From: Sphagnum compactum | Taxonomy: Eukaryota > Bryophyta > Sphagnopsida > Sphagnales | DNA: 64,000 bases | Assembly (NCBI GenBank): GCA_965153455.1 | Contig: OZ234497.1 | Span: 18,779,872-18,843,871 of the forward strand | Reading direction: 5' to 3' | In this document: positions 1 through 35,109 of the stretch, piece after piece | Layout: every line of letters starts with the position of its first letter | How positions within the stretch are numbered: the stretch's first letter is position 1 | The notes under the pieces: generated by a model | What the model was told of the DNA's origin: nothing | Database searches by the model: none | The model's input: the letters and a program-made list of their open reading frames with translations, nothing else | Program-made: the position numbers and the translations under genes

Positions 1-1
1 A

Positions 2-181
2 TATTCCTGGGAGAAAAAACAGTGGCTAGATGAAGACTTTTTAGACGCCAATCCTAACAGAAAAAAGTCGGTACATCATGACTTTTCAAACGCTAGTCTT
101 GAGACAAAAATGTGGCTTAAAAAACAACATTATAAAGTACATACAAGATTGGAGGGCAGATTCAGGCAGTACATTTTGCAG
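2..181 (+). CDS. Possible 3' part of an exon of an unidentified gene (left edge)
   Basis: Frame 2 is open from the first bases of the window to about position 187, about 60 codons. It reads as a charged, hydrophilic sequence that includes WLDEDFLDANPNRKKS. It meets a textbook plant donor, CAG|GTATGT, at 181/182, and a stop follows just inside the putative intron. I do not recognise the protein. The exon would begin upstream of the window, and no convincing next exon was found on the plus strand. A chance open frame is quite possible at this length. Confidence 0.25.
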
Positions 182-1440
182 GTATGTTAAATTGCAGAAG
201 ATGGACTTCTTAGAAAACGGGTTGATTTTTACAGAAGTCCTGGTTTCAAAAAGACCAAAGCACTATGTACATAGCAGAATCCGACCTCAATAATTCTGCA
301 CCTACTACTTCCTGTGCTAATTGCTATTGGGAACACGGCTACCGTAGACTATCAGTCCCACTATGTGTTTGAACATTGCCAATTCCAGAACCACCAGCCC
401 CAATGTTTCCTCATTTTGTACAGGAATTCCTAACCACCAAACCAAGGCCAGACAAACGGACCTTGAATAATGTTTTTCAAATAGCAGGATCTGACCTTGA
501 ATACTACTGCAAGAACGAGTAAGCCAGTGATGTAGGCCTTGAAAGAATTTGGTGGGCGATATGGGTTTCGGGTACAATCCACCTAAAGAATATGAATAAG
601 AAAGGGAAATTGGAAAAGACGATGCTTAGGGCCATGAAGAAGTTAGAAGTTGCAGACTTGAATATCGTTGTTTAGCAAGAACACAACCCAAGGTATCACT
701 GATGTTTCTAGAGCAACGCCTGAAAAATAAGGATACGAAAAAGTTAAATAGGTGCAGATCGCCCAGCCTAGTGATATATCCAACCGTGATGTTTTGTATA
801 GAAATCCCTATAAAAGGAGCAAGTAAGATAAGATAAAAACCGAAGAATTGTCTAGCATCAGTCGAGTTGAAGGTGTGGTATCTAATAACAATTGATCTAA
901 GCAATAAGACAGTGCAAGCACGCACATGACTGCGTAATACATGAAGCCAAGTATTCGGATTATGTTCCAAACGAATAAGAGCCAACAACGCCAACTCGAA
1001 GGCGCCGGTTTAAAGTTTTCATGCTTGAATAAAGACATGAAGTTGTGCGTTATACATAGACTAATTCAAGGAAGTAGTAGCGGCACAATAATCAGAGTTC
1101 AAGGAGGAAATGCGAAGTTGAGGCCTTGTTACCTGAAAACGCTCCAAGTAGTACTCCTTCCTAAATATCGTATACGCGTAATCAAGTACTCCTCAACGTT
1201 TTTTCACACGGCATTAAAAAACAATGTATTTTTCATAGTTAAAAACCAACATGGTACTCCGCATTTGGTAACACTGATTGAAGGAAACAAAGAGAATAAG
1301 CTTGTGAGTCGCAGAGAGTGATGAAACCTTGCCAAACTTCGTAAAAAGAAAGCACCCAAGAAAGGGAGAGTGAAAGAAACAAAGGGCAACGACCGAAGTC
1401 CAGGCAAGAAAAAAGCCCAAAAGAGGCAGGCAACACAAGG
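182..1440. other. Unassigned DNA with unrecognised short ORFs
   Basis: No gene can be supported here. A 126-codon plus-strand frame (941-1321) overlaps minus-strand frames of 122 and 76 codons (626-1038). The minus frames look membrane-protein-like, being rich in Leu, Phe and Ile. None matches a family I know, and their mutual overlap argues that at most one is real. The stretch 1325-1440 reads in one plus frame as a very Lys/Arg-rich peptide, which may be only base composition. Confidence 0.3.
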
Positions 1441-1703
1441 GTAAGGGAACAACTAAGGATTGAAACCTCCATCGGTTGCATGAAGCATATGCCCTAAAGA
1501 AAAGGGGTAAGGGAACAACTAAGGATTGAAACCTCCACCAGTTGCATGAAGCATATGTACTAAAGAAAGGGGTAAGGGAACAACTAAAGATTGAAACCTC
1601 CACCAGTTGCATGAAGCATATCCACTAAAAAAAAAGGGTAAGAGAACGACTAAGGATTGAAACCTCCACTGGTTGCATGAAGCATATCCACTAAAGAAAG
1701 GTG
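1441..1703. repeat. Tandem repeat, four copies of ~66 bp
   Basis: Four head-to-tail units start at about 1441, 1507, 1572 and 1638. Each carries the core GGATTGAAACCTCCA followed by GTTGCATGAAGCATAT. Copies differ by a few substitutions and by the length of a terminal A-run and G-run. The minus-strand open frames across this block are by-products of the repeat, since the same peptide recurs once per unit. There is no flanking array of unique spacers, so this is a minisatellite and not a CRISPR. Confidence 0.9.
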
Positions 1704-4700
1704 AAGTAAGCCCCATAAAACTCAAGCCTAGAAGAACGTTCCCTTGCCGTAACAACCTGCCTTGAGATCAAAGTGGCTTGCACCCTCTATAAAGCTACCG
1801 ACATTGTCTATTTATAAAAGGAGGCTCTTCGATGCCCTTTGTTGTCCACACCATGTTAGCACATCGATGAAAAAAGTTGTCAATTTGTTGGTGAAAACAC
1901 CAAAAAACCTCTATGGCAAGAGGAAAAAACATGTTCATTGGGTAATGGTCGTGATGAAATCTTTCTTTCACTTGAGTTGCCATTGTTGTAACCACCCCAC
2001 AAAAAAAAGTTGCTCATGATACCAAGTCTCTTCAAGTGGGGTTAACAATGACGACATCAGCCAATCTGCGAATGTCATCAACTAATAGAACAATGTCAAC
2101 CTACCAACGAGAAGATTGAAAAGAAGGCAACATAAGAACATGGATTTGCTTTCGCAAAGATGTGAAACCCTACATCTCTCACAATGGACACAAAATCATC
2201 CCAAATAACATCATGGGGTACAACTCTCTCCCCACGATGGGCATAATGAAGGAGGTGGATCCCCATGGGATTTAATAACTAGCTATAAATGCAATGTGTG
2301 AGATGAAGAACCAAAGGATGGGGGAGGTTTAACCTAGTCCACAACATGAAGGAAAAAACATCCAAGGGCAAATGAAAGCATGGGATGGCAAGGTGAGCAA
2401 ATAGCCAAGCTCCTGTGCTAAGCACTACCCAAGATTTTAAGCACACCCAATGTAAGTTAGAAGACATGTTAGAGATGATGTTAAAAAAGGAATGATCATG
2501 CAATATTTTTAAAATAATCTCCTAAAGCCAATCTACTCCCCTCCTTGCAAGCTATTCGAACAAAGGAACAAGCTCCCGAAACAACATCAAGTGCACCTGA
2601 AAAAGGAGTAAACCCAAACTAGACACCCCAATAGCCTCCAATAGGAATGGATGCAAATCCAACAAAAATTTAAAAACAATGATAGGTGCTACTAGTGCCA
2701 AATCCCCAAATAAATTGTTGATGAGATGTTTTTATAAAATGAAACCTATCCCAAAGCTAGAAATGGGGAGTGAAACCTACTAACACACCAAACAAGGCTT
2801 TTGGGCACTCAGGAGAACTTGGGCTTAAAAGCCTTTTGAAAACCTACATGAAGGTTGAATCAAAGGTAACAAGCTAGCACTAAAAGTTTGAAAAGGGTGG
2901 GAAAACGTGAAGCAAATAAGAGGGCCTATGTGCGAAACATCAAGATAGGATCCCCTAACCACAGAAGCACATTTGCATGATAAATGTCATCATCCAAAAC
3001 ATCCTACAAAAAGGAAAAGGATAATGCCACAGAGCCAAAGGGGACCCCTAAAACTTTAATGTCATCGAAAGGGCAACAAAAACCATGAAAGGGTAAAAAC
3101 CAAGGGACAAGCCGAAAAGGGACCAAGCAACACATTTATGGGGTTGGACAATTAAACCCACTAAAGTCAGCTACAAAGTAAAGGTGAGGGACAATGGAAA
3201 TAGGGTTGAAAATGTAAGTGTCATTTGCCAAAAAAGGGAAAAAACACAAACGAATTTAGCAACAAAAGAGGTTTACAAGGCACGAAAATGAACAAAAACG
3301 TAAAAAAGCCCAACGAACAAGTCACCTTGATGTGTGCTCACAAACAAAAAGATAACACACATCTCTCTCCCTTGAGGGAGTGATGACTAATGAACAAAGG
3401 CAACTACTAGGCATAAAAAAAGTGGACAAAAAAGAAGAGTAGAAACAACTAGCCTCTTGCTACATAAAGATTTTGGAAGATGGCCTTATGTAAGAAGTAA
3501 TTAAATGCATTTGTCACATTCACTTGTAGCATTACCCAATCGAATGGACATCCAAAGCATCTTGAATACCATGTACCATCACCTTGCACCCACCCCTGAC
3601 TACCATGCCAAATTGATGAAGCGACAAATGAAAGTGTGCTTCTTTTTGTTGATTTCTTTCATTTGTTTCTTTCTTATTTTAAATGTAAGTCCATGGTATT
3701 TGTGTGGTTTGGCAGGAGTTGTAAAAAATATGATGGGGAGCTAGAAATCAAGTTTCCAACCCATAGTGTCATGAATGCTTTTGGGATTGTGTGTCCCTAG
3801 TATTGGCTGCAACCAAACTATGATGTATCTTTTACCAATCACCTTCAAGTTCTATAAGTAACTTTCTGCTATGGCAAAATAGTGTGTAAGGTGGATGAGC
3901 AAAAGGTTCAAGTGCAAGAGCTCTTAAATGCTACTAATTTTGACTGCTAGCAAGGCATGTTCAATCTCATAATGAGGTCAAATGCAGTAGCTTGTATGGT
4001 GCCCCCTTTTTACACTAATCCATTAACCAAATTGTGGCACCTTGTGACAGCATTTTGAATATTAGTCTCCAACTTCCTTGAATACGTCAAATTGGTTGAA
4101 TCGGCCATGGTATAGATAATAGGCAACATGGAAGATGAGAAATATTTTTCAACTCTGACTTTTATGAAATCAAAGCTCCGCAACAAGCTCACTACTCATT
4201 TCCCAATTGTTGTGTGCATGCTTGCACAACAATCTTACACTTTGGTCCCAGATGCTAAATGTATTGAACAGTGGAGAGTAGCACAACATTGCTACTACTT
4301 TGATGGTTAGGGTGGAATTGTTTTGTGGAGTTGCTAGTAATGTTTCTACAATGGCAAAGTCTTTTATGGTTTGTCAAGTTACAGGGTATATTTCTAGGAT
4401 CTGGGGGTCGCCTCGCACAAATAAAGACAAGGGTTTCTTTGCAACCTTGGAACTTTTTGAGGTAATTTTAATGGTGGACTCTTCGCACATGTGAAGATAG
4501 GAGTCTTTTTGGAGCCTTGGAACTTTTTGGGATAATTTTAATGGTGGACACAACCACCCTTTTTTTTAGAGAACAGCAAGTGACTCACATGGGTCTAATT
4601 ATAAATTTTGTTTCTCTGTTTTTCTTTTTTCTTTTTAAAAGGGTGGAGGCTATGCTTGTTTTCTTATTGGGTTTAAGTAGGCATTGTCTTCTACATTCCA

Positions 4701-5400
4701 CATAGAAGTTTTTTTTGAGGGGTTGTTTTGATCAACACATATATCGCCAAAAAATGTAAAAATGGATGTGGTGGTGGGCTTAATGCCTTGCATGAATTTT
4801 ATAATTTAATTCTTCATCTTGTGTTTGTAAGTGATAAAAATTATCAGATTTTGATGAGCCTTCACTTGTTTCATAACTTTTCTAAAGCACTACACCTCCC
4901 TAGCCTCCCTAGTTTCAGAGGTAGAGAAGGGTGAGACAACAACTACCATTTTTCTGTTTTTATAGTTTTAAAATTTCATCAATTGTGTGAGCCCATGTGT
5001 GAATATGAGAATTTACTGAAAAAAAATTTAATTGATTTGAACATTTTGTGTGAAAATGACACTATGGCAACTGGAGGGGAGGTAAATTTTCCCAAAACAC
5101 TATCACTCCCCAATTCCAGAGGCATAGAAAAGTGGGACAATAGCTACCAATTTTTCTGTTTTTACTTTTTTTCTTCAATTCTATCATTTGTGTGAGCTCA
5201 TGTGTGAGTCTGAGCATCTACTGGAACGAAAAAACAAATTATTTGAACTTTCTCTGTGAAAATGGCACTATGACAAGTGGAGGGGGATAAACTTTTTCAA
5301 ATAATTTAAAATTGTCACTCCTTGATTCTACCAGGGAGTGGGACCATTTTACTGTGAAAATCATTTTTTGACTGGAGTTAGTTTTATTTGACTGTCGCGG
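1704..5400. other. Long stretch without a supported gene; possible decayed minus-strand coding DNA
   Basis: Only short frames occur. The minus frame 1795-1995 has protein-like composition (it contains EVFWCFHQQIDNFFHRCAN). The minus frame 2279-2503 lies just upstream of it in minus-strand order. Together they suggest remains of an old element or gene, but no domain is recognisable and stops are frequent. From 4300 to 5350 a theme of about 120-250 bp recurs loosely (AACTTTTTGxGxTAATTTTAATGGTGGA at 4450 and 4530; TTTCTGTTTTTA and GTGTGAGCxCATGTGTGA at 4953-5206), indicating local duplication. Confidence 0.35.
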
Positions 5401-5401
5401 G

Positions 5402-5698
5402 TTAAAAAACAGGGTGCGTTAAAGGCTTCGGGTCTGGTTCCCAGGGGTCAACGTGTTGGAGCCGGACCCTGAGAACCCTCTTCTGCACCCCTGACAAATA
5501 CTTCGTCCAACAGACCCTGGGGTACAGCCTGGGCTTCGCTAAATGTGCGAAGTCTCTCTGGAGGCTTTCCATGTCTGTAACATGCATCCTAAAAGAAAAC
5601 CGACACCCCCCCCTCCCCCCCCCCCACACCAGTGGCCAGGCCCCCACTTTGGGATGGGGGAAACTACCATAGCCTAGGGTCAGTTTCCACATTGACAA
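5402..5698. other. GC-rich island with poly-C tract, unassigned
   Basis: This patch is clearly more GC-rich than the surrounding AT-rich DNA and includes a nearly pure C run at about 5606-5631. A 98-codon minus-strand frame spans it but shows no recognisable domain and low-complexity Gly/Arg content over the C-run. It could be a fragment of a repeat or an inserted sequence. I see no RNA gene in it. Confidence 0.35.
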
Positions 5699-5699
5699 A

Positions 5700-7500
5700 A
5701 TGAATTTTTTTTTTTCAAAAAATGATTTTAAAAATATATTGAATTATATATTTTCTCATCATCTACTATAATATTGTAATATGAGTAATGAAATTATTGA
5801 GAGTGTAACCTATGATAATTATGATGATTTTCAACATGTCAACTTGATATTTTCACAAATTTTCATATTACTATTTTGAGGATTATTTTAATGACAAAAC
5901 TGACCTTAGGGTAAGGTAACCAAACATAGGGGAAATCAATCATTTTGTTTTCAGATTCTTAGGTGTAGGGTAAGACCTGAGGATGAGAGGAAATTCCTGA
6001 AACAACTGGCCTAGGCTATACCAGCATTGTCAAAGGCCTAAACAAATGTAGATAACCTTAGGCTTATGAGAGGCATCTTACACCTACATGGAGGTCTCTT
6101 ATATGGAGGTCTCTTATACTTCCTACAAGAGTAGGTGTAAGAAGCCTCTGGTAGGTGTAAGGTGCCTGCTACTTTTGAGGAGGCATTGTTAATGTGTGTA
6201 AGGTGCCCTCCAAAAACAGCCTGAAAGTTCTCTGAGTGCTTTAGAACATTTTACATCAAAGGGGCCTTCTAGCGCCAACAATATGTGGCCTCTAAAGGGT
6301 GTAATGGGTGGTCAATGACGTTAATAAGTTGGACAAAAATGATGGTGGAGTTGATTCAATTGATTTTAATGGAATCAAGCAGATGGATGAATCTGAACTT
6401 TTAAAGTAATTCATACAATCTCAGTTCATAAAAGGATGAAAATGACAAGTTGCATAAAACTATGACACAAAACAAACTCTTCAAATGAATATGATAAGAT
6501 GGAATTGTGATGACATGGATCAAATTGCCCGATGTGAATGAAACTCACCACATGGATGATATTGACCAAATGGAATGATACCATCATATGAATAAGATTA
6601 AATGATAAAGATGAAATTGACAACTAAAATGAAATGAATTGCATAGATGGAAAAAGGTCATTTGGATGAACTTGACAACATGAACGAAATTGACCACATT
6701 GATAGAATTGAAAACATGGAGTTGACATGGATGACACAAAATAAAACATGACCATGTCAATGACACTAGTGGAGTATAACGCAATGATGCAATTAGACAT
6801 ATAATTGATGAAACCTGACCTTAAAGATGAAACTCAATTGCATGTATTAAATTAAGATAATTGAAGAATTTGATAACATAAATGTTACATGCATGTGGAT
6901 GAGGTTCCACCACATGGATGATGATTACTCTCATCCATCAATGAAATTGCATACATCGTGCCAACTACATCTATGTCATTAATTTTATCCATGAACATAG
7001 TTTTATCCATGCGAGGTGCAATTCATTGAACAAATTCTACTATGTACATTTATTCAGCATATGAGGTCCATTGATGTGGTCTCATTTTATCCACATGCAT
7101 GCCTGATGCACCTTTGTGGTCAACTTCATCATGAACAGATTTTCATCCATTTGGTATATGTCAATATTAAGATTGTCTTTTTGTTCATACTTGTTTTTTA
7201 ATCAAATTTGTTCAATAATCTTTTTTTCTCACCTTGCCCTTTCTTTTCTTCTGTTTTCTCTTTGCTCTATGCATCAATCTGCCCTTTTGCTTTCCTCCCC
7301 CTAACCCCCCTTTTCCCATATCACCTTGTGTTTTCCCCCTTACCTGTAGGGTAACCCAGTTTCAAAATTAACATTGTAGTTGTTCCATAGCTGTTCAAGT
7401 GCCATTCAAAAAACACATGCAAGTCAAAAAATAAAATGAAACCATGATATTAACTTTCTAAACCACAATATCACCAAATGATTATTACAAAACACCAACC
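5700..7500. other. AT-rich intergenic DNA with degenerate short repeats
   Basis: No gene is supported. At about 6060-6200 the phrases TAGGTGTAAG and GGAGGTCTCTTATA recur. At about 6430-6790 the motif 'gatgaaattgaccacatgga' recurs loosely every 25-35 bp in decayed form, which explains the two short minus-strand ORFs there. A pyrimidine-rich stretch (about 7195-7330) follows. The 60-residue plus frames at 7016-7304 are AT-rich chance frames. Confidence 0.5.
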
Positions 7501-8423
7501 ACACCAAACCTTAATCACTTCTCTGGGGTCCAACTCATACCATTAGGTTGAGTGAAAAAGGCATTGTGCAGAATTCCACAAAAGTAGGCATCTTATGATT
7601 GACACCCTCATTGTTCCTGAAGACAAGTTTCACAATTTGACAAGCTTCACTTGATTTCTCTCAGCAACAGCTCCTATGGCTTGTTACCATTCACCAGTGG
7701 CCTGAAAATTTGGGTTCACATCACATTGTATGGTTTCTTCCCCAAGGATGTTGCATCTGGAGCTGCCTGTAAATCCAACTCCAATTTTACAAATGGTGAA
7801 AGAGTCAGGGCATGAAGTAGTGGCATTCATAACCTTGAAACCAGTGGTCATTGAAGCAAGCATTCACTTCAACTGATCTCATTTCATACCAACTTTTTGC
7901 CAAATGATGCAAATCCAAACAGACCCACATTCATACAGTTCAATAGGTTATAATAGTTCAAGCGGACCTTTGTAGTCTTATGTACTTTCACAAGCCTCCA
8001 TAAATCTTGCATCACTTTTGGAGGGGAAAAGGCACAATGAAAACTTTGATTGCAGGTTTCTCTTTAGCAGGTTTCTTTCTAGATCTGAGTCCATGTGGCA
8101 AAACATGATTGTCTTGAAGTGCCCACACTTTAATTTGATCCTTTTGCTCGCCACATGCTGCAGGATTTATCACACCCCCCATTTTTCAATGCAACTCTCC
8201 AAAGGAGAGCTTCCTATCCAAAGTTCACTTTGTAATCCTTCTGATCAATGAAGGCAGACAACAGAATCTTGGGTGAGAGAAAATCCCGGTCCTTCGTAAT
8301 AGATCCACTCTCATACAATTTTGCACCACAAACTTGAATTGGTTTGTCTTGCACAAGAATTCCTCTCAGAAGTATAAATAAGAACAAAAGAACATGAAAA
8401 TAGAAACCCACGTAAGAATCCAC
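7500..8423 (-). pseudogene. Decayed gene for a secreted cysteine-containing protein
   Basis: On the minus strand, 8423 down to 8214 is an open frame. It begins with a hydrophobic stretch typical of a signal peptide (VLLFLFILLRGILVQ) and continues into a hydrophilic, Cys-containing domain. No in-frame ATG precedes the signal-like segment; a TAG lies just upstream. Further along the same strand, about 7688-7840, is another coding-like frame with four cysteines (CPDSFTICKIGVGF, SSRCNILGEETIQCDV), and an overlapping frame is also protein-like, which suggests a frameshift. I read this as the remains of a secreted protein gene of unknown family, lying head-to-head with the dynein gene. A real multi-exon gene with small introns is the alternative. 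Confidence 0.35.
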
Positions 8424-8949
8424 CAGAATGTGCAGCTACACAAAGAATGATGAAAGAGAAAAACAACGAGACTCGTGTAAATTCACATTATCTAGAACAT
8501 GAGACCAACATTGAAACAGAAGGAGCAGCAGGATTCTGAGACTTATAGACTTCAAGATCTTCCACACTACAGATGTTGGATTCAGGTTGAGAAATCTTCA
8601 CATTGGTTGTCATGAACCTCTGAGACGAGAACATTGGGAAGTGGTGATTATTTCAAGGTTTGGTCACTATTGAGCTCTTCACGAAACAAATCAAATTGGT
8701 GGCATCAAGAAGAAAACGCATGCAAAGAATGAGAGATGCACATGGAGTTCTCTGTGTACATTTGCATGTGCCAATAGTCAACCCATACCCACTTGCTCTA
8801 GACAGCAAGGCAGCAATTCTTAGAGGCTTGCTCCTCTAAGAATTGAGCAAATTCGATCAACAGAGCAATACTCGTTTATCCCTCTGCAGTTGAACCACAG
8901 GCTTATATCGGAATTCTGTACCGCTTGCTGCAAATCCTTGATATTCATA
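8424..8949. promoter_or_regulatory. Upstream region of the dynein gene (candidate promoter / 5' leader)
   Basis: This 526-bp stretch separates the minus-strand secreted-protein remnant from the first ATG of the dynein gene. It must hold the dynein promoter and 5' leader if exon 1 is assigned correctly. I see no clear TATA box or other named element. A CTCTAAGAATT/GAGGCTTGCTCCTCTAAGAATTG duplication lies at about 8815-8845. The assignment rests on position only. Confidence 0.35.
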
Positions 8950-33389
<24,440 letters not shown>

Positions 33390-34480
33390 AAATTGACAAC
33401 AGGTTTCTGCAAGACTCACTCTTTTGGTCTCTAGTCTCTCTTCACCAATCTGAACTGCTAACCGTCGACCTAGGTACAAGTAGTTCTCCCCCTTTATAAG
33501 ATCTGTTCTTCAAGTTTGCAACGAGTACAGAAGGAGTATGATACAACATGTTCAAAACCACCAAAGACACAATTACGTGTGTGTGTGCATATTTTGAAAC
33601 TGATCAATCATTTTGAGCCACTTCCGGCAATTGTGATATCTGGTATTAGTTTGACATAACAACCTCAGTGGAGATTTGTTGTGTTAAGTGGGGTACTTCC
33701 CCAGGCACTGAAACAGAAAACCCCAGAAAGAATTGTGTATATTATATCACATGATTTTGCCAGAAGTATGCTCATTGTACACAACAAAATTTCAGTGTTT
33801 AGGACATCTATGAATAGAAAGCGGTATGAGCCTGGCTGATGCCACCATCTCCTATTTCCACTGAGAGCTATAGCCATGGTCACAAATATAAGGGAGTATG
33901 GGCTGCCAGAAAAATTTCCCATGAACAAAGAATTATTTGTGGTATGCCCTAATGGTTCATGGGCAGACGGGAAAAAGGAGGTTTTTGGGGCTACCTGCAA
34001 TGACTGACCTAGATCTAGGTTATTTGGAAAGACCCTGATATGATATGCTGGCACACAAACACCTCGAATTTACACCATTTAAATATTTTATGTGTATGTA
34101 TTCAATAATTTAAGTATTTTCAAAACTACCACTTTAATCAAATGGTGTATGGATTGAGTTAGCATACAAAGAAACCTTTTTAAGATGGAGAATAGTCTTG
34201 TAGTGAACACGATTTGGGAAATGCAAACAACAAACCTTGCACACAAAAACTTAGAATGATAATATAGTTGTCTATTTAATGCTAGGTACATATAGAAAAG
34301 TGTACCTTTGAAAATGCAAATGTCTTCATACGGCTTGTTTCCCTCATAGTGGACATCAAAATGGATGACTTACAATGATAGGAATGTAAACCATGATACC
34401 AAAATTTACAAAATGTCGTTTTAAATGAATAGCAACCTACATGGATATAGGTAAAACATAGATCAAATGTGGTCCAAATC
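33390..34480. other. Dynein 3' flank and AT-rich intergenic DNA
   Basis: This holds the dynein 3' untranslated region; its end cannot be fixed because plant polyadenylation signals are loose. A (GT)n run lies at about 33578-33588. Short minus-strand frames (33665-34054, 34088-34488) have no recognisable content. I see nothing else here. Confidence 0.4.
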
Positions 34481-35105
34481 ATGGGCAAGGTATTTCCGGA
34501 CCTCCATCTTGCTCCATGTAGTTTGATGCCTACAACTAGTTAGGACACCAGAAAGGTGGACCGCAAAGATACAGTACATGTGCTTGAAAGACATATACTT
34601 CCCCCTCTTGCCAATGCTAGGAGCAACCATGAGGCTGAAATAAGGGCAAGTACATCATGGGTGAACACAAATTGTCACAACATATATCGAGTGTGCATTG
34701 ACAACCAATGAAGAGAGGAGTAAGTGCCAAACACCCTTGAGTGCACAATTATATATGTTGAACAACTTCTACCTTATGATTATGCCCATTATTCACTAGG
34801 TAACAATGCATGTTTTTGCCATCCCATATGGTTGGATATTCTTCTTGGCCAAGAGGGGGTCCCTTGGGAATAGGGGAGGTCATAGTAGGAAGGGAACCTT
34901 GTTCAAAAGGTATGTGCAAAAACACAATGTTGTTGATGTCAATGTCCAATTCAATTTTCACAAGGCAAAATCCATCATCTTCAAGTAAATCAATGTCAGT
35001 TGGTGTTAGCACAATGTCACATTGAACACACCAATTGAAAGGTGCAAAAGGTTTACCTTTCACTACACCTTCACTAACGAACATATTTAAATTCCACCAA
35101 CACAC
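34480..35105 (-). pseudogene. Decayed coding sequence, possibly from a transposon
   Basis: The minus strand has a 118-codon open frame (35105-34749) with normal protein composition (for example CVQCDIVLTPTDIDLLEDD and KGPPLGQEEYPTIWDGKN). Downstream on the same strand (about 34640-34480) another frame reads like protein (SGVLTSCRHQTTWSKMEVRK). The two are out of frame with each other and separated by stops. I cannot assign a family. A broken transposable-element ORF is the likeliest source given the AT-rich, gene-poor setting. Confidence 0.3.
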
Positions 35106-35109
35106 ATGT

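Noticed and set aside
1441-1703. Repeat array considered as a CRISPR
   Set aside because: Whole units repeat without unique spacers, and the window is eukaryotic.
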